A DNA stretch of 17,669 nucleotides, from positions 1 to 17,669 of the forward strand of contig DASRNM010000010.1 in the NCBI GenBank assembly GCA_035647435.1, given 5' to 3'. The DNA comes from JAAZFZ01 sp035647435 (lineage in GTDB: Bacteria > Bacillota > Clostridia > Oscillospirales > Acutalibacteraceae). Position 1 is the first letter of the stretch, and each line of letters begins with the position of its first letter. This document shows positions 8,082 to 15,887 of this stretch, in pieces. The translations under genes and the position numbers were made by a program. The notes below the pieces were generated by a model that was given only the letters and a program-made list of their open reading frames with translations, had not been told where the DNA came from and ran no database searches.

Positions 8082-8813
8082 CCGACGCTGATTGCATTAA
8101 TTTCAATGTTTTTTGCTGGAGGTATTGCTCTATCGTTGGGCAGCATCGGCTCTGCCTTTCTGTTGACTTGCATTTTGGTTTTAGGGGTAATCTCAACACT
8201 TGTTGCGTCATCGCTCCTCTCAAAAACAGTTTTAAAAGGTGTATCCTCATCTTTTACACTTGAAATGCCCCCCTATCGTCGGCCTCAAGTGTGTAAGGTA
8301 ATAGTTCGTTCTATTTTTGACAGAACACTTCATGTGTTAGGGCGTGCTGTGATTGTTGCCGCTCCTGCCGGGATAATTATTTGGATTTTCGCTAATGTAG
8401 ATGCCGGGGGCACAAGTCTTTTGAGTCATTTTTCAAATTTTTTAGACCCATTCGCAAGGATAATGGGACTAGACGGTATAATACTTATGGCGTTTATATT
8501 TGGATTACCCGCAAATGAAATTGTTGTTCCGCTAATTATAATGGGTTACCTTTCAAGTGGATCAATTTTTGAATTTGAAACAACTGCTCAGCTTCACGAG
8601 CTATTGGTCAACAACGGATGGACTTGGAAAACTGCAATTTGTGTTGTCATTTTTACCGTAATGCATTGGCCATGTTCAACAACTTTACTTACAATAAAAA
8701 AGGAAACGAAAAGTTTAAAATATATGCTCATATCTGCCGCCTTGCCAACATTGTTCGGAATAATATTGTGTATAATTTTCAACTTGTTTTTAACTATGCT
8801 TAAATTTTGCTAA
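8071..8813 (+). pseudogene. feoB: 3' fragment of ferrous iron transporter FeoB
   Basis: About 244 codons matching the C-terminal part of FeoB, the inner-membrane Fe(II) transporter. Recognisable pieces in order are FPTLIALISMFF, the LEMPPYRRPQ segment, a WIFANVD-type helix, the gate motif LPANEIVVPLIIMGYL, and a final membrane region with MHWPCSTTLLTIKKET. Several hydrophobic helices remain and the frame is open to its TAA at 8811. The GTPase domain, the stalk and the first gate repeat are missing, and no feoB 5' part lies in the window. There is no plausible start: the upstream GTG at 8025 lies inside the recombinase gene in another frame. It is therefore a severed fragment rather than a working gene. 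The lack of frame damage suggests that the break is recent, or that the gene can be rejoined by recombination. Confidence 0.88.
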
Positions 8814-8854
8814 GTTTTATAAAGCTATGCTTATTTTTTTGGTTTAACGTTAAA

Positions 8855-8886
8855 TAAAAAAAGAGCAGGGATTTTATTCCCTGCTC
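8855..8886 (-). terminator. Rho-independent terminator closing the Tad operon
   Basis: Read on the minus strand, GAGCAGGGA pairs with TCCCTGCTC (8863-8871 with 8878-8886, loop of 6) and is followed by a run of seven T and then ATTTA. It begins 17 bases after the stop of the TadG-like gene. On the + strand it could also stop transcripts from the feoB fragment, but the tail there is poor. Confidence 0.9.
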
Positions 8887-8903
8887 AAATTATAAGTATT
8901 GCA

Positions 8904-10139
8904 TTAATCAATTAAAGTTGCAACGGCAACGCCCTCGCTACCAATTTCAAAGGGAAGGTCAAGCACATTTTCACCCATTGAAAGGCGAGCTGGAACACCT
9001 GTAACTGTTTTGCCTATTATGCTTCCATAAAAAGTAACAGTATTGCCAACAATTCTAATGTTTCCATTAGGGGCATATGCAATGCCATGCACTTCTGTAC
9101 CATGAGCGTTTAGGCTTATATCACCATTTTTTGAATAAATTGCAATTGCCTTGTTTGTGCTAAAAACGTTAGAACCGCCTTCAGATTTAATGTCTCCGTC
9201 TGCATAGATGAAACCACCATTAAGGATAACAGTATTGGTGAAATTAACATTGCCCGTGCAATAAATTGAACCACCATTCATTATCAATATAGGTGCACCA
9301 CCACCTATTGTAAGGTTTCCATCAACATATAAGTTGCAATTGTCTAAAGTCAGTCTGCTGACTGAAATGCTTAAAGTACCTTTTTTCTCGCGTGTTGCGT
9401 CAATTTTTAAATTCCCTGATAGATGCATGCCTTGCGGATATCCGCTGAATATGGATTTATTAATAGTCGTATAGGATGATGGCAAACTAGCATTAACAAA
9501 CTCCGATAAATCGGGCATTTCTATAACCTCGGCGTCATAGATAACTTCACCCGCTGTGGCAGTCCATTGATTAAAATTTCCACCGTGGGAAGCCTCAAGT
9601 GTGTTGCGAATATATCCATAGCTCGGGCTGACCGAAAACCTACCATTACTGTGAACACTGCCGTTAATAGAAAACCAACCGCCTAATTGCAACGTGGCAT
9701 CCTCGTCTCCGACAAAAATGCAATAGTCAAAAACTCTTGACCGACCACTTTCTCGATACAATTTACTTGTCGCTTTTGCGGACATTGTGACACTCGAAAC
9801 ATTAAACATGTTCGCAAAAAACGTCTGCATCTCTTGGGTACTACTCACTGAACAAGTGAAATTAGTGGCATCATATGTCACTTGGAGATTTTCGGCTGAA
9901 AAACCGTTTTTAACCATGTATTCCTCTGCCGTCTGTCTTGCAACATTTGCATTAGGTAGTTTATGCACTGCAGCAATAGCGGCACTGTCAACTGCTGTTT
10001 GTAGCTTTGATTTTTGATAATACGACAAGCCCAAATCAGTCGCAAATGATGCAAACGAAAGCAATGTAACCATTGCCAACGCAACAAACACCATAACAAC
10101 GCCCGATTCTTCCTTGATTAATGCGCGAATTTTTTTCAT
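8904..10139 (-). CDS. TadG-like pilus-associated protein with predicted beta-helix region
   Basis: A 411-residue protein, last gene of the Tad operon. Residues 13-37 form a hydrophobic helix in the TadG-like N-terminal pattern (SGVVMVFVALAMV), followed by YYQKSKLQTAVDSAAIAA, typical of proteins that sit on or near Flp pili. Residues 146-170 and about 238-380 hold short repeats of the type GNLTIGGG, GSIYCTGNVNF, GGFIYADGDI and GNIRIVGNTVTFYG. This pattern predicts a right-handed beta-helix, resembling the uncharacterised DUF7305-type region of pilus proteins. I infer a surface-exposed minor component or tip adhesin; no function is shown. The ATG at 10139 is preceded by AAGGAAGTGAT, an excellent ribosome binding site; the in-frame TTG at 10157 is unlikely. 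Three cysteines (95, 140, 268) precede Cys294 in the repeat region. Confidence 0.8.
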   Translation of the reverse strand: MKKIRALIKEESGVVMVFVALAMVTLLSFASFATDLGLSYYQKSKLQTAVDSAAIAAVHKLPNANVARQTAEEYMVKNGFSAENLQVTYDATNFTCSVSSTQEMQTFFANMFNVSSVTMSAKATSKLYRESGRSRVFDYCIFVGDEDATLQLGGWFSINGSVHSNGRFSVSPSYGYIRNTLEASHGGNFNQWTATAGEVIYDAEVIEMPDLSEFVNASLPSSYTTINKSIFSGYPQGMHLSGNLKIDATREKKGTLSISVSRLTLDNCNLYVDGNLTIGGGAPILIMNGGSIYCTGNVNFTNTVILNGGFIYADGDIKSEGGSNVFSTNKAIAIYSKNGDISLNAHGTEVHGIAYAPNGNIRIVGNTVTFYGSIIGKTVTGVPARLSMGENVLDLPFEIGSEGVAVATLID

Positions 10140-10187
10140 TAAAATCACTTCCTTCAAAAATCACAGTTGAATGGCGAATGATAAAAC

Positions 10188-11018
10188 CTAATCAATATTT
10201 ATATCCTTTAATGATTCAAGCGACTGTTCAAACTGATTTTTTAACTCTTTGAGCAAGCTTTCAGATTGTTTTACATGATAGGTGTGCACTTGCAATAATT
10301 TGAGCAATCTGAGTCTTTCGTTTGAAAATTTTGTTTCCAATTCGTTCTTTTGTTGTGCGAAAGTATAAACCTGTTTTTTGTTAATTTCTCTGAGCTCTGA
10401 AATTTCTGCCACATATTGCTCTTCTCGTTGTGCAACCCCGTCCCTCAAAGAATTTAATTCAGCAAGCTGAGATTGTAATTCTCTTTTTTCTTCAATTAAC
10501 TCTTTGCAGGATTCGATTTTGGATTGGAATTCAGATATCATCGACTTATATTGTTCATTTTCTTTTTGAATCTGTTCGGTCTTTGATGAGAGGTCACGAA
10601 GTCTATTGAGCTCCTCCTCATTTTCTTTAACCGATTGAGTGAGCGTATTATACTTCTCTTTGAGCGAATCTCTTTCAACTGTCAACAACGCCATGTTGTT
10701 TTTATGTTCTTCACCCTTTTTGTCAAAAACTTGCTGAGCATTAGATAAATTACCCGTTAAAATGTCTATGTACTCGTAAACATCAGAGGGCCTAAGTCCG
10801 AAAAGTGCTGTCTTAAACTCAATCATGTTATCTTGAGATTCAAAAATTTCCTTTCTATTTTGCCTTTGATTTTGCTTCACTTCACTTTTAGAAGTATCAA
10901 GCTCAGGATTAAAACTGTTTATTTCATTGTTCTTTTTATTTTTTCCATTTTTTATTTTAACATCTTTATAATCACTTGCTATAGACTGCTGTCTAACATC
11001 GTTGATAATGTCATTCAT
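10188..11018 (-). CDS. DivIVA-like coiled-coil protein of the Tad operon
   Basis: A 276-residue protein of unknown role. Residues 1-65 are polar, rich in Lys, Asn and Gln, and probably disordered. Residues 68-91 (starting FKTALFGLRPSDVYEYIDIL) resemble the N-terminal DivIVA/GpsB motif, in which a phenylalanine precedes a turn and then '..V.EYID.L'. From about residue 92 to the end the sequence is almost continuous heptad-like coiled coil with no membrane segment. DivIVA proteins mark curved membrane such as poles and septa, so I infer that it might place or anchor the pilus machine; this is a guess from the motif and neighbours. ATG at 11018 was preferred to the ATG at 11033 because GGAG lies nine bases upstream of it, while the earlier one has AAAGG directly touching the start codon. 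Confidence 0.65.
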   Translation of the reverse strand: MNDIINDVRQQSIASDYKDVKIKNGKNKKNNEINSFNPELDTSKSEVKQNQRQNRKEIFESQDNMIEFKTALFGLRPSDVYEYIDILTGNLSNAQQVFDKKGEEHKNNMALLTVERDSLKEKYNTLTQSVKENEEELNRLRDLSSKTEQIQKENEQYKSMISEFQSKIESCKELIEEKRELQSQLAELNSLRDGVAQREEQYVAEISELREINKKQVYTFAQQKNELETKFSNERLRLLKLLQVHTYHVKQSESLLKELKNQFEQSLESLKDINID

Positions 11019-11041
11019 AACGTTAATCTCCATCCTTTACT

Positions 11042-11047
11042 ATTATA
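11042..11047 (-). promoter_or_regulatory. Possible internal -10 element in the Tad operon
   Basis: On the minus strand a perfect TATAAT lies about 24 bases before the DivIVA-like gene, inside the 61-base gap, which is the second-widest in the operon. No good -35 hexamer is found at 16-18 bases. It may give extra transcription of the last two genes, or be chance in AT-rich DNA. Confidence 0.22.
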
Positions 11048-11079
11048 ACCACATAGCATTAAATTGAACTCTATCATAT

Positions 11080-11418
11080 CTATTGTACCACAAGCTTATC
11101 GCCAACTCCAAGACCAAATTTTTCAATTTTTCCCGCTGGCAGCTCAAGTACATAATTAGAATTCTTCACAGTTTTTAATACTTTATGCGGTTTGATAGAT
11201 TTCTCCATTTGTATTATAACATAATCACACGACAAAAATAAAGCGTCAATCGGAAATTTCATTCCGAATGTATGTATTTGATTACATGGTACAAGCAACA
11301 ATCCATGATTTTCACCCATACTTTTCCTATACATGAGCCCTAATAATCTTTTAAAAAAACTATCAGCTATCTCTAAATCATTTATTATTACTGTATCCCC
11401 TTTTTTTACAGTTGCCAT
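11080..11418 (-). CDS. DUF192 family protein
   Basis: A small 112-residue protein matching the DUF192 family by its RLLGLMYR segment (residues 24-31), the IHTFGMKFPIDALFL core (48-62) and the closing VLELPAGKIEKFGLGVGD (90-107). DUF192 proteins form a small beta-rich fold of unknown biochemical role; many have a signal peptide, but this one has none, so it should be cytoplasmic. The ATG at 11418 follows GGTGTGAG; a GTG at 11427 would add three residues. It starts 24 bases after the tadC stop and is clearly part of the Tad operon, so a role in pilus assembly or its control is inferred from context only. Confidence 0.85.
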   Translation of the reverse strand: MATVKKGDTVIINDLEIADSFFKRLLGLMYRKSMGENHGLLLVPCNQIHTFGMKFPIDALFLSCDYVIIQMEKSIKPHKVLKTVKNSNYVLELPAGKIEKFGLGVGDKLVVQ

Positions 11419-11442
11419 TTCTCTCACACCAATACATTAAAC

Positions 11443-12381
11443 TTAACCGAAAGCATCAAGTATATTCATAACTGTTGGACCCATTATTATTATAAAAATT
11501 GTTGGAAAAATAAATACCAACATGGGCAACAACATTTTTATCGTTGCTTTCATTCCCTTTTCTTGTGCTTGTGCTTTTCTTGTTGCACGAAGCTGTTTGG
11601 ATTGAACTCTCATGACATTGTTGATGGGTATTCCAAGCTGTTCTGCCTGTGCTAATGCCGAAGCAAAGGTTTTTAATTCCTCAATTTCACTTGCTTCACT
11701 CAGGTTGCGCAAGGCTACCCTTCTTGCCCTGCCCATTTGCATTTCTCTATGAACAATCAAAAGTTCATCTATAAACGGGCCTTTAAGCTTTTCTGCAATT
11801 TTTAACAATGAACTGTCAAAACTTAAGCCTGCTTCAATACATACACCCAGCAAATCCATTGCGTCAGGCAATTGGCTGCGTATCCCTTCTTGGTGAGACC
11901 TGACCCTGGACCTTAAATAAAGGGTAGGACCCATGACGCCGAGCGTCACACCGACAAGAAATACTAACAACCTGTAAAGAACAGCTAATTCTAGAATAAG
12001 CACAGAAAACAATGATATAAATGTAACTAGCACCATTATAGTGGTTTTTGTAAAGCTGTATTCTTCGACAGAAACGTACATCCCTGCAAGTCTCAACTGA
12101 CGCTCTAATGCTGCCACTTTCTTAGATTTTTCTGCGACTTTATCTTTCCTTCTTGGAACAATCTTTTTAAAAATTTTTGCAAACTTTTTAATTAACGGTT
12201 CAATAACTCGCCTAAAAAAGGTTTGTTCAAGCTCAAGATAGGCAAGATTTTCATGCTTACCTTTTATATGCTCAAGTCTTCTTCTCTTGTTGTCAGCTCT
12301 TTCACCATAAACACTGAAAATCAAACTGATAAATGAAAATACAAGTGCGGCATAGCTAATAACTAATAAATATTTATGCAT
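11443..12381 (-). CDS. tadC: TadC, type II secretion F-domain platform protein
   Basis: Inner-membrane platform protein of the Tad pilus, expected to pair with TadB and connect the TadA motor to pilin assembly. The 312 residues comprise an N-terminal membrane helix (about 3-22), a basic cytoplasmic stretch, two adjacent hydrophobic helices (about 108-150), and a T2SSF domain. That domain includes LPDAMDLLGVCIEAGLSFD, the GRARRVALRNLSE segment and QAEQLGIPINNVMRVQ. A C-terminal membrane helix ends in IFPTIFIIIMGP. The start at 12381 has GGAGGTAGG upstream. The gap from tadB is 21 bases. Assigned as TadC rather than TadB from its order after TadB and the 'LGIPI' type T2SSF sequence. Confidence 0.9.
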   Translation of the reverse strand: MHKYLLVISYAALVFSFISLIFSVYGERADNKRRRLEHIKGKHENLAYLELEQTFFRRVIEPLIKKFAKIFKKIVPRRKDKVAEKSKKVAALERQLRLAGMYVSVEEYSFTKTTIMVLVTFISLFSVLILELAVLYRLLVFLVGVTLGVMGPTLYLRSRVRSHQEGIRSQLPDAMDLLGVCIEAGLSFDSSLLKIAEKLKGPFIDELLIVHREMQMGRARRVALRNLSEASEIEELKTFASALAQAEQLGIPINNVMRVQSKQLRATRKAQAQEKGMKATIKMLLPMLVFIFPTIFIIIMGPTVMNILDAFG

Positions 12382-12402
12382 AGTACCTACCTCCGTATAG
12401 CA

Positions 12403-13377
12403 TCAGTACTTAATATCAACAACTTTTCTGATTACTACATAACCTAATATTTCCAATACAATAGCCACCGCTAGCATTATTTTTCCAATTGTCTCTTCAA
12501 AGAATATCATCATATAGTCAGGATTGATTACCATTAGTATGAGGAACATCGCAATTGGTAAAGCGCCTATAATAAGACCCGACATTCTTCCTTGCGAGGT
12601 CATCGTTCGAATATCTGATTTTATTTTAATTCTATCTTTAATGGTTTGAGATATAGTTTCTAAAATCTCTGATAAGTTGCCGCCCGTCTGCCTTTGTATA
12701 TTGACAGCGGAAACAGCCAACATCAAATCAGCGCTTTTAATCCTATTAGACATATTGTTCAAAGCGGTTTCTGTATTATTTCCGTAACGAATTTCATTAA
12801 CAGCGCGACTAAATTCAACGCTTATAGGTGGAGACATATCAGCAGCGATTGTATCCATTGCCTGCTGAAATGTAAGACCCGACCTTAAACAGTTGCATAC
12901 TATCATTAAAGCATCGCCAAGCTGAGCTTCAAATTGTTCAGTTCTCTTTTTCTTCTTTGATTTTATAATAATTATAGGTACAACTGCACCTATGATTGCA
13001 AGAGCGATCGCAGGCATGATATTTGTTGTGAAAAGCAATGCCAACATTGAAGGTACAATCACTACAACTAGCCAGATGACCAAAAACTCCTCCGCTTTTA
13101 GAGGAATACTCGCAAGCATAAGCTCATCAAGTAACTTATCCATAAGCTTAGCATTAAAGACTAGCTTAAATTCACCGTTTGCATTTGCTTTTTTCTTTTT
13201 CTTAGACTTTCCTAAGCTGGCTATCGGGCTATCTTGTTTATTGTGTATAGCTTTAATTCGTTTGCTAACAACCTCTTTGTTAGCATAAAGCTTTCTAAAT
13301 ATCAAAAAAGTTGTAAAAAAGGCAGAAATCGTATACGTAGCTGTCAATAGGAAAATGCTAATCCGTGAACCAATCAT
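12403..13377 (-). CDS. tadB: TadB, type II secretion F-domain platform protein
   Basis: First of the two inner-membrane platform proteins of the Tad machine, 324 residues. It has an N-terminal membrane helix (about 5-27), a lysine-rich cytoplasmic linker, a helical hairpin in the membrane (about 90-130), and the T2SSF domain with GDALMIVCNCLRSGLTFQQA and RQTGGNLSEILETISQTIKD. Two C-terminal hydrophobic helices follow. I chose ATG at 13377 because GGGGTGAG lies about nine bases upstream; the in-frame GTG at 13386 has no spacing for a ribosome binding site. The coding region overlaps the end of tadA by 20 bases, which suggests translational coupling with the ATPase. Confidence 0.91.
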   Translation of the reverse strand: MIGSRISIFLLTATYTISAFFTTFLIFRKLYANKEVVSKRIKAIHNKQDSPIASLGKSKKKKKANANGEFKLVFNAKLMDKLLDELMLASIPLKAEEFLVIWLVVVIVPSMLALLFTTNIMPAIALAIIGAVVPIIIIKSKKKKRTEQFEAQLGDALMIVCNCLRSGLTFQQAMDTIAADMSPPISVEFSRAVNEIRYGNNTETALNNMSNRIKSADLMLAVSAVNIQRQTGGNLSEILETISQTIKDRIKIKSDIRTMTSQGRMSGLIIGALPIAMFLILMVINPDYMMIFFEETIGKIMLAVAIVLEILGYVVIRKVVDIKY

Positions 13378-14686
13378 TACTGACACTCACCCCGTTTCCC
13401 CTAATTTTTTCAAGACAATTAGGACGAACACCCGTTGCTCTGAATTTGCCTTTAAACTTACCAGTTGAATCTAATTTACCTTCAGTTTCATAAACAAAAA
13501 TATCCTGCATGCTAATTACATCGCCCTCCATGCCGACTATTTCTGATATGCTCGTAATTTTACGGCTTCCGTCGCGAAGACGACTTTGCTGAACTATCAA
13601 GTCAATAGCTGAAGCAACCTGTTCACGAATAGCCTTTGATGGCAACTCCATACCTGACATCATAACCATCGTTTCAAAGCGCGAAATTGTATCCCTAGGA
13701 GAGTTGGCGTGTGTCGTTGTTAGCGAGCCATCATGGCCTGTGTTCATAGCTTGGAGCATATCGAGTGTCTCTTCGGAACGAACCTCACCGACAATTATTC
13801 TATCCGGACGCATACGAAGCGCATTCTTAACGAGTTGTCTAATTGTTATTGCACCCTTACCCTCAAGGTTTGCAGGCCTTGCCTCAAGCGTTATAACATG
13901 TTCCTGCTTGAGCTGAACTTCCGCGGCGTCCTCTATTGTTACTATACGTTCATCGGACGGTATATAAGAGGATAAAACGTTAAGAAGTGTTGTTTTACCA
14001 CTGCCAGTACCGCCTGAAACAACTATATTAAGCTTGCCTCTAACACAAGCATCCAAAAAACTTAGCATTTTGGGAGTCAATGAACCGAAGCCAACAAGTT
14101 TTTGAGCGGTCATCGGTTTTTTGCCGAATTTACGAATTGTTAGCACAGGACCAACAAGTGAAATCGGAGGGATTATAGCATTAACACGAGAGCCGTCCAA
14201 CAAACGAGCATCAACCATAGGACTTGACTCGTCAATATGCCTTCCAACCTGAGAAACAATTCTGTCAATAACGTTCATTAGATGTTGTTCGTCTCTGAAT
14301 TTAAGACCTGTAAGCTCCAATTTACCGCTGTTCTCAACATAAACTTGATTTGGGCCGTTGACCATGACCTCTGAAAAATTGGGGTCATCTAAAAGCTCTT
14401 CAATTGGCCCAAAGCCTACAATATCGTTAAATATCTCTATGGTAACATCGTGGCGGTCCATTCGAGGGATCATGTATTCATCGCTATCAGTCAATTCAGT
14501 TATAATGCTCATCATGGCATCTCTGCTAACTGACGTTTCATCTTGCTTATTTAATCTATTGATAATCTCATTCTGTATTCTTTGTTTTACAGTAATATAC
14601 GGATCAGCAATTTTTTCAACAATTTCTTCCGGCGCATCTTCAAGCAATTGTTTTTTTTGACTTTCCATTTTGTCAAGAAGACTCAT
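13358..14686 (-). CDS. tadA: TadA/CpaF secretion ATPase
   Basis: Cytoplasmic hexameric ATPase of the type II/IV secretion family that powers Flp pilus assembly. The 442-residue protein has an N-terminal region (1-200) with GFGPIEELLDDPNFSEVMVNG, typical of CpaF. The RecA-like domain carries Walker A GGTGSGKTT at 225-233, the aspartate box region IEDAAEVQLKQEHV (251-264), Walker B with RIIVGEVRSEE (296-306) and the histidine box TGHDGSLTTTHANS. All catalytic motifs are intact. The start has GGTGAGGT upstream. It lies 31 bases after tadZ and overlaps tadB. The identification is firm. Confidence 0.95.
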   Translation of the reverse strand: MSLLDKMESQKKQLLEDAPEEIVEKIADPYITVKQRIQNEIINRLNKQDETSVSRDAMMSIITELTDSDEYMIPRMDRHDVTIEIFNDIVGFGPIEELLDDPNFSEVMVNGPNQVYVENSGKLELTGLKFRDEQHLMNVIDRIVSQVGRHIDESSPMVDARLLDGSRVNAIIPPISLVGPVLTIRKFGKKPMTAQKLVGFGSLTPKMLSFLDACVRGKLNIVVSGGTGSGKTTLLNVLSSYIPSDERIVTIEDAAEVQLKQEHVITLEARPANLEGKGAITIRQLVKNALRMRPDRIIVGEVRSEETLDMLQAMNTGHDGSLTTTHANSPRDTISRFETMVMMSGMELPSKAIREQVASAIDLIVQQSRLRDGSRKITSISEIVGMEGDVISMQDIFVYETEGKLDSTGKFKGKFRATGVRPNCLEKIRGNGVSVSNDWFTD

Positions 14687-14717
14687 AACTTACCTCACCT
14701 TTTCGTTAGCTAATATA

Positions 14718-15854
14718 TCATTCTTTATTATTCAAAATTTTGCTTGTGAGAATTTCAATGTTCTTTGATATTTCACTTCTCGGCAAAGAGACAACTAAAG
14801 GCTGACCTTTGTTAACACTCAATGTCGCTGACTTTCCATCGTAGGGTATTAGTGAAAAAACAGGCATTTCAAACATTTTTTCAAAATCCTTAACTTTAAT
14901 CAGACCGTTAATGTTTTTGTTTATAACTATTTTTACTTTCTCTTTTTGCTGAAGCTGTTCTAAAATCGAAATGCAAACCTTTGCATTCTTCAGTGATAAT
15001 ATATCCATATTATAAACCAACAAAATCTGGTCACTGTTTTCAAGTGCGGTTATTGAAACATCATTAAAGCTTGGTGGCAAATCCAAGATTATGTATTCAT
15101 AATATGGTCTAACTGTATCAATTATTTTTTCTATATGCTCTGATTTGACATACTCCGCAGCTTCAGGGCTTTTGGGAGCACACAAAACACTCACTCCGGT
15201 ATTGTGAACCATTAAAAAACCATTAATGTTTTCAATAGTAATGCCTTTTCTATCTTGAACCAACTCAACAATTGTATCCTTTGGCTCAAGGTCCAAAATA
15301 AGGCAAATGTCACCAAACTGCAAATCATTGTCAATAATCAAAACCCGTTTGCCTTTTTTTGCTAACATTGATGCAACATTTGCCGATATGGTTGTTTTGC
15401 CTGTTCCGCCTTTTCCGCTGAAAAAGCTGATAACCTGTGAGCGAACACGCTTGCTAACGTTTGTGTCCATAAGACGCTGTTGCTCAAGAAAATGCACCTT
15501 ACGAATGCTCGTTTCAAAATCGTCAGGGCTAATGTCAATAGGCAGCACGCTTCTGACGCCATATTGGGCTGCTGTACTGACAAGCTCGACACTCATGCTG
15601 TCTGTCATTAGCACAACAACACATCCGTGCACATCAATCAACAACTCTTGAATAAATTCAAATATTTCGTCGCTAACTTCACCTGTTACGGCACATATTA
15701 CCACATCAGGAAACATGCCAAGAATCTTTAATTTAGCAGCGTCACTGTAATCAGAATAACCTGCAATAACAATATCATCGCTGGCAACTTTGTTTTTTAT
15801 CTGTACTCTCAAGTCAATTTCTTTTGTTAAAACAACAACATTTAGTTTATCCAT
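14718..15854 (-). CDS. tadZ: TadZ/CpaE localisation ATPase with degenerate receiver domain
   Basis: A 378-residue MinD/ParA-like protein expected to localise the Tad machine in the cell. Residues 1-120 look like a response-regulator receiver fold, but the phosphoacceptor position in PDVVICAV is Ala55 instead of Asp, so it should not be phosphorylated; this is usual for the CpaE/TadZ family. Residues 138-378 form the ATPase, with the deviant Walker A GKGGTGKTT (147-155), IDNDLQFGDICLILDL and the Walker B-like ILDLPPSFNDV. Unlike some family members the deviant-Walker lysine (K148) and the P-loop Lys153 are both present, so ATP binding is likely. It has AAGGGGAT upstream and is 33 bases after cpaB. 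Confidence 0.92.
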   Translation of the reverse strand: MDKLNVVVLTKEIDLRVQIKNKVASDDIVIAGYSDYSDAAKLKILGMFPDVVICAVTGEVSDEIFEFIQELLIDVHGCVVVLMTDSMSVELVSTAAQYGVRSVLPIDISPDDFETSIRKVHFLEQQRLMDTNVSKRVRSQVISFFSGKGGTGKTTISANVASMLAKKGKRVLIIDNDLQFGDICLILDLEPKDTIVELVQDRKGITIENINGFLMVHNTGVSVLCAPKSPEAAEYVKSEHIEKIIDTVRPYYEYIILDLPPSFNDVSITALENSDQILLVYNMDILSLKNAKVCISILEQLQQKEKVKIVINKNINGLIKVKDFEKMFEMPVFSLIPYDGKSATLSVNKGQPLVVSLPRSEISKNIEILTSKILNNKE

Positions 15855-15887
15855 GAACTGATCCCCTTGATATAAAAATTATGGTAT

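Noticed and set aside
8834..8861. AT-rich palindrome TTTAACGTTAAA with flanking T and A runs after the feoB fragment.
   Set aside because: Symmetry comes mainly from A/T runs; the GC-rich hairpin next to it explains termination better.
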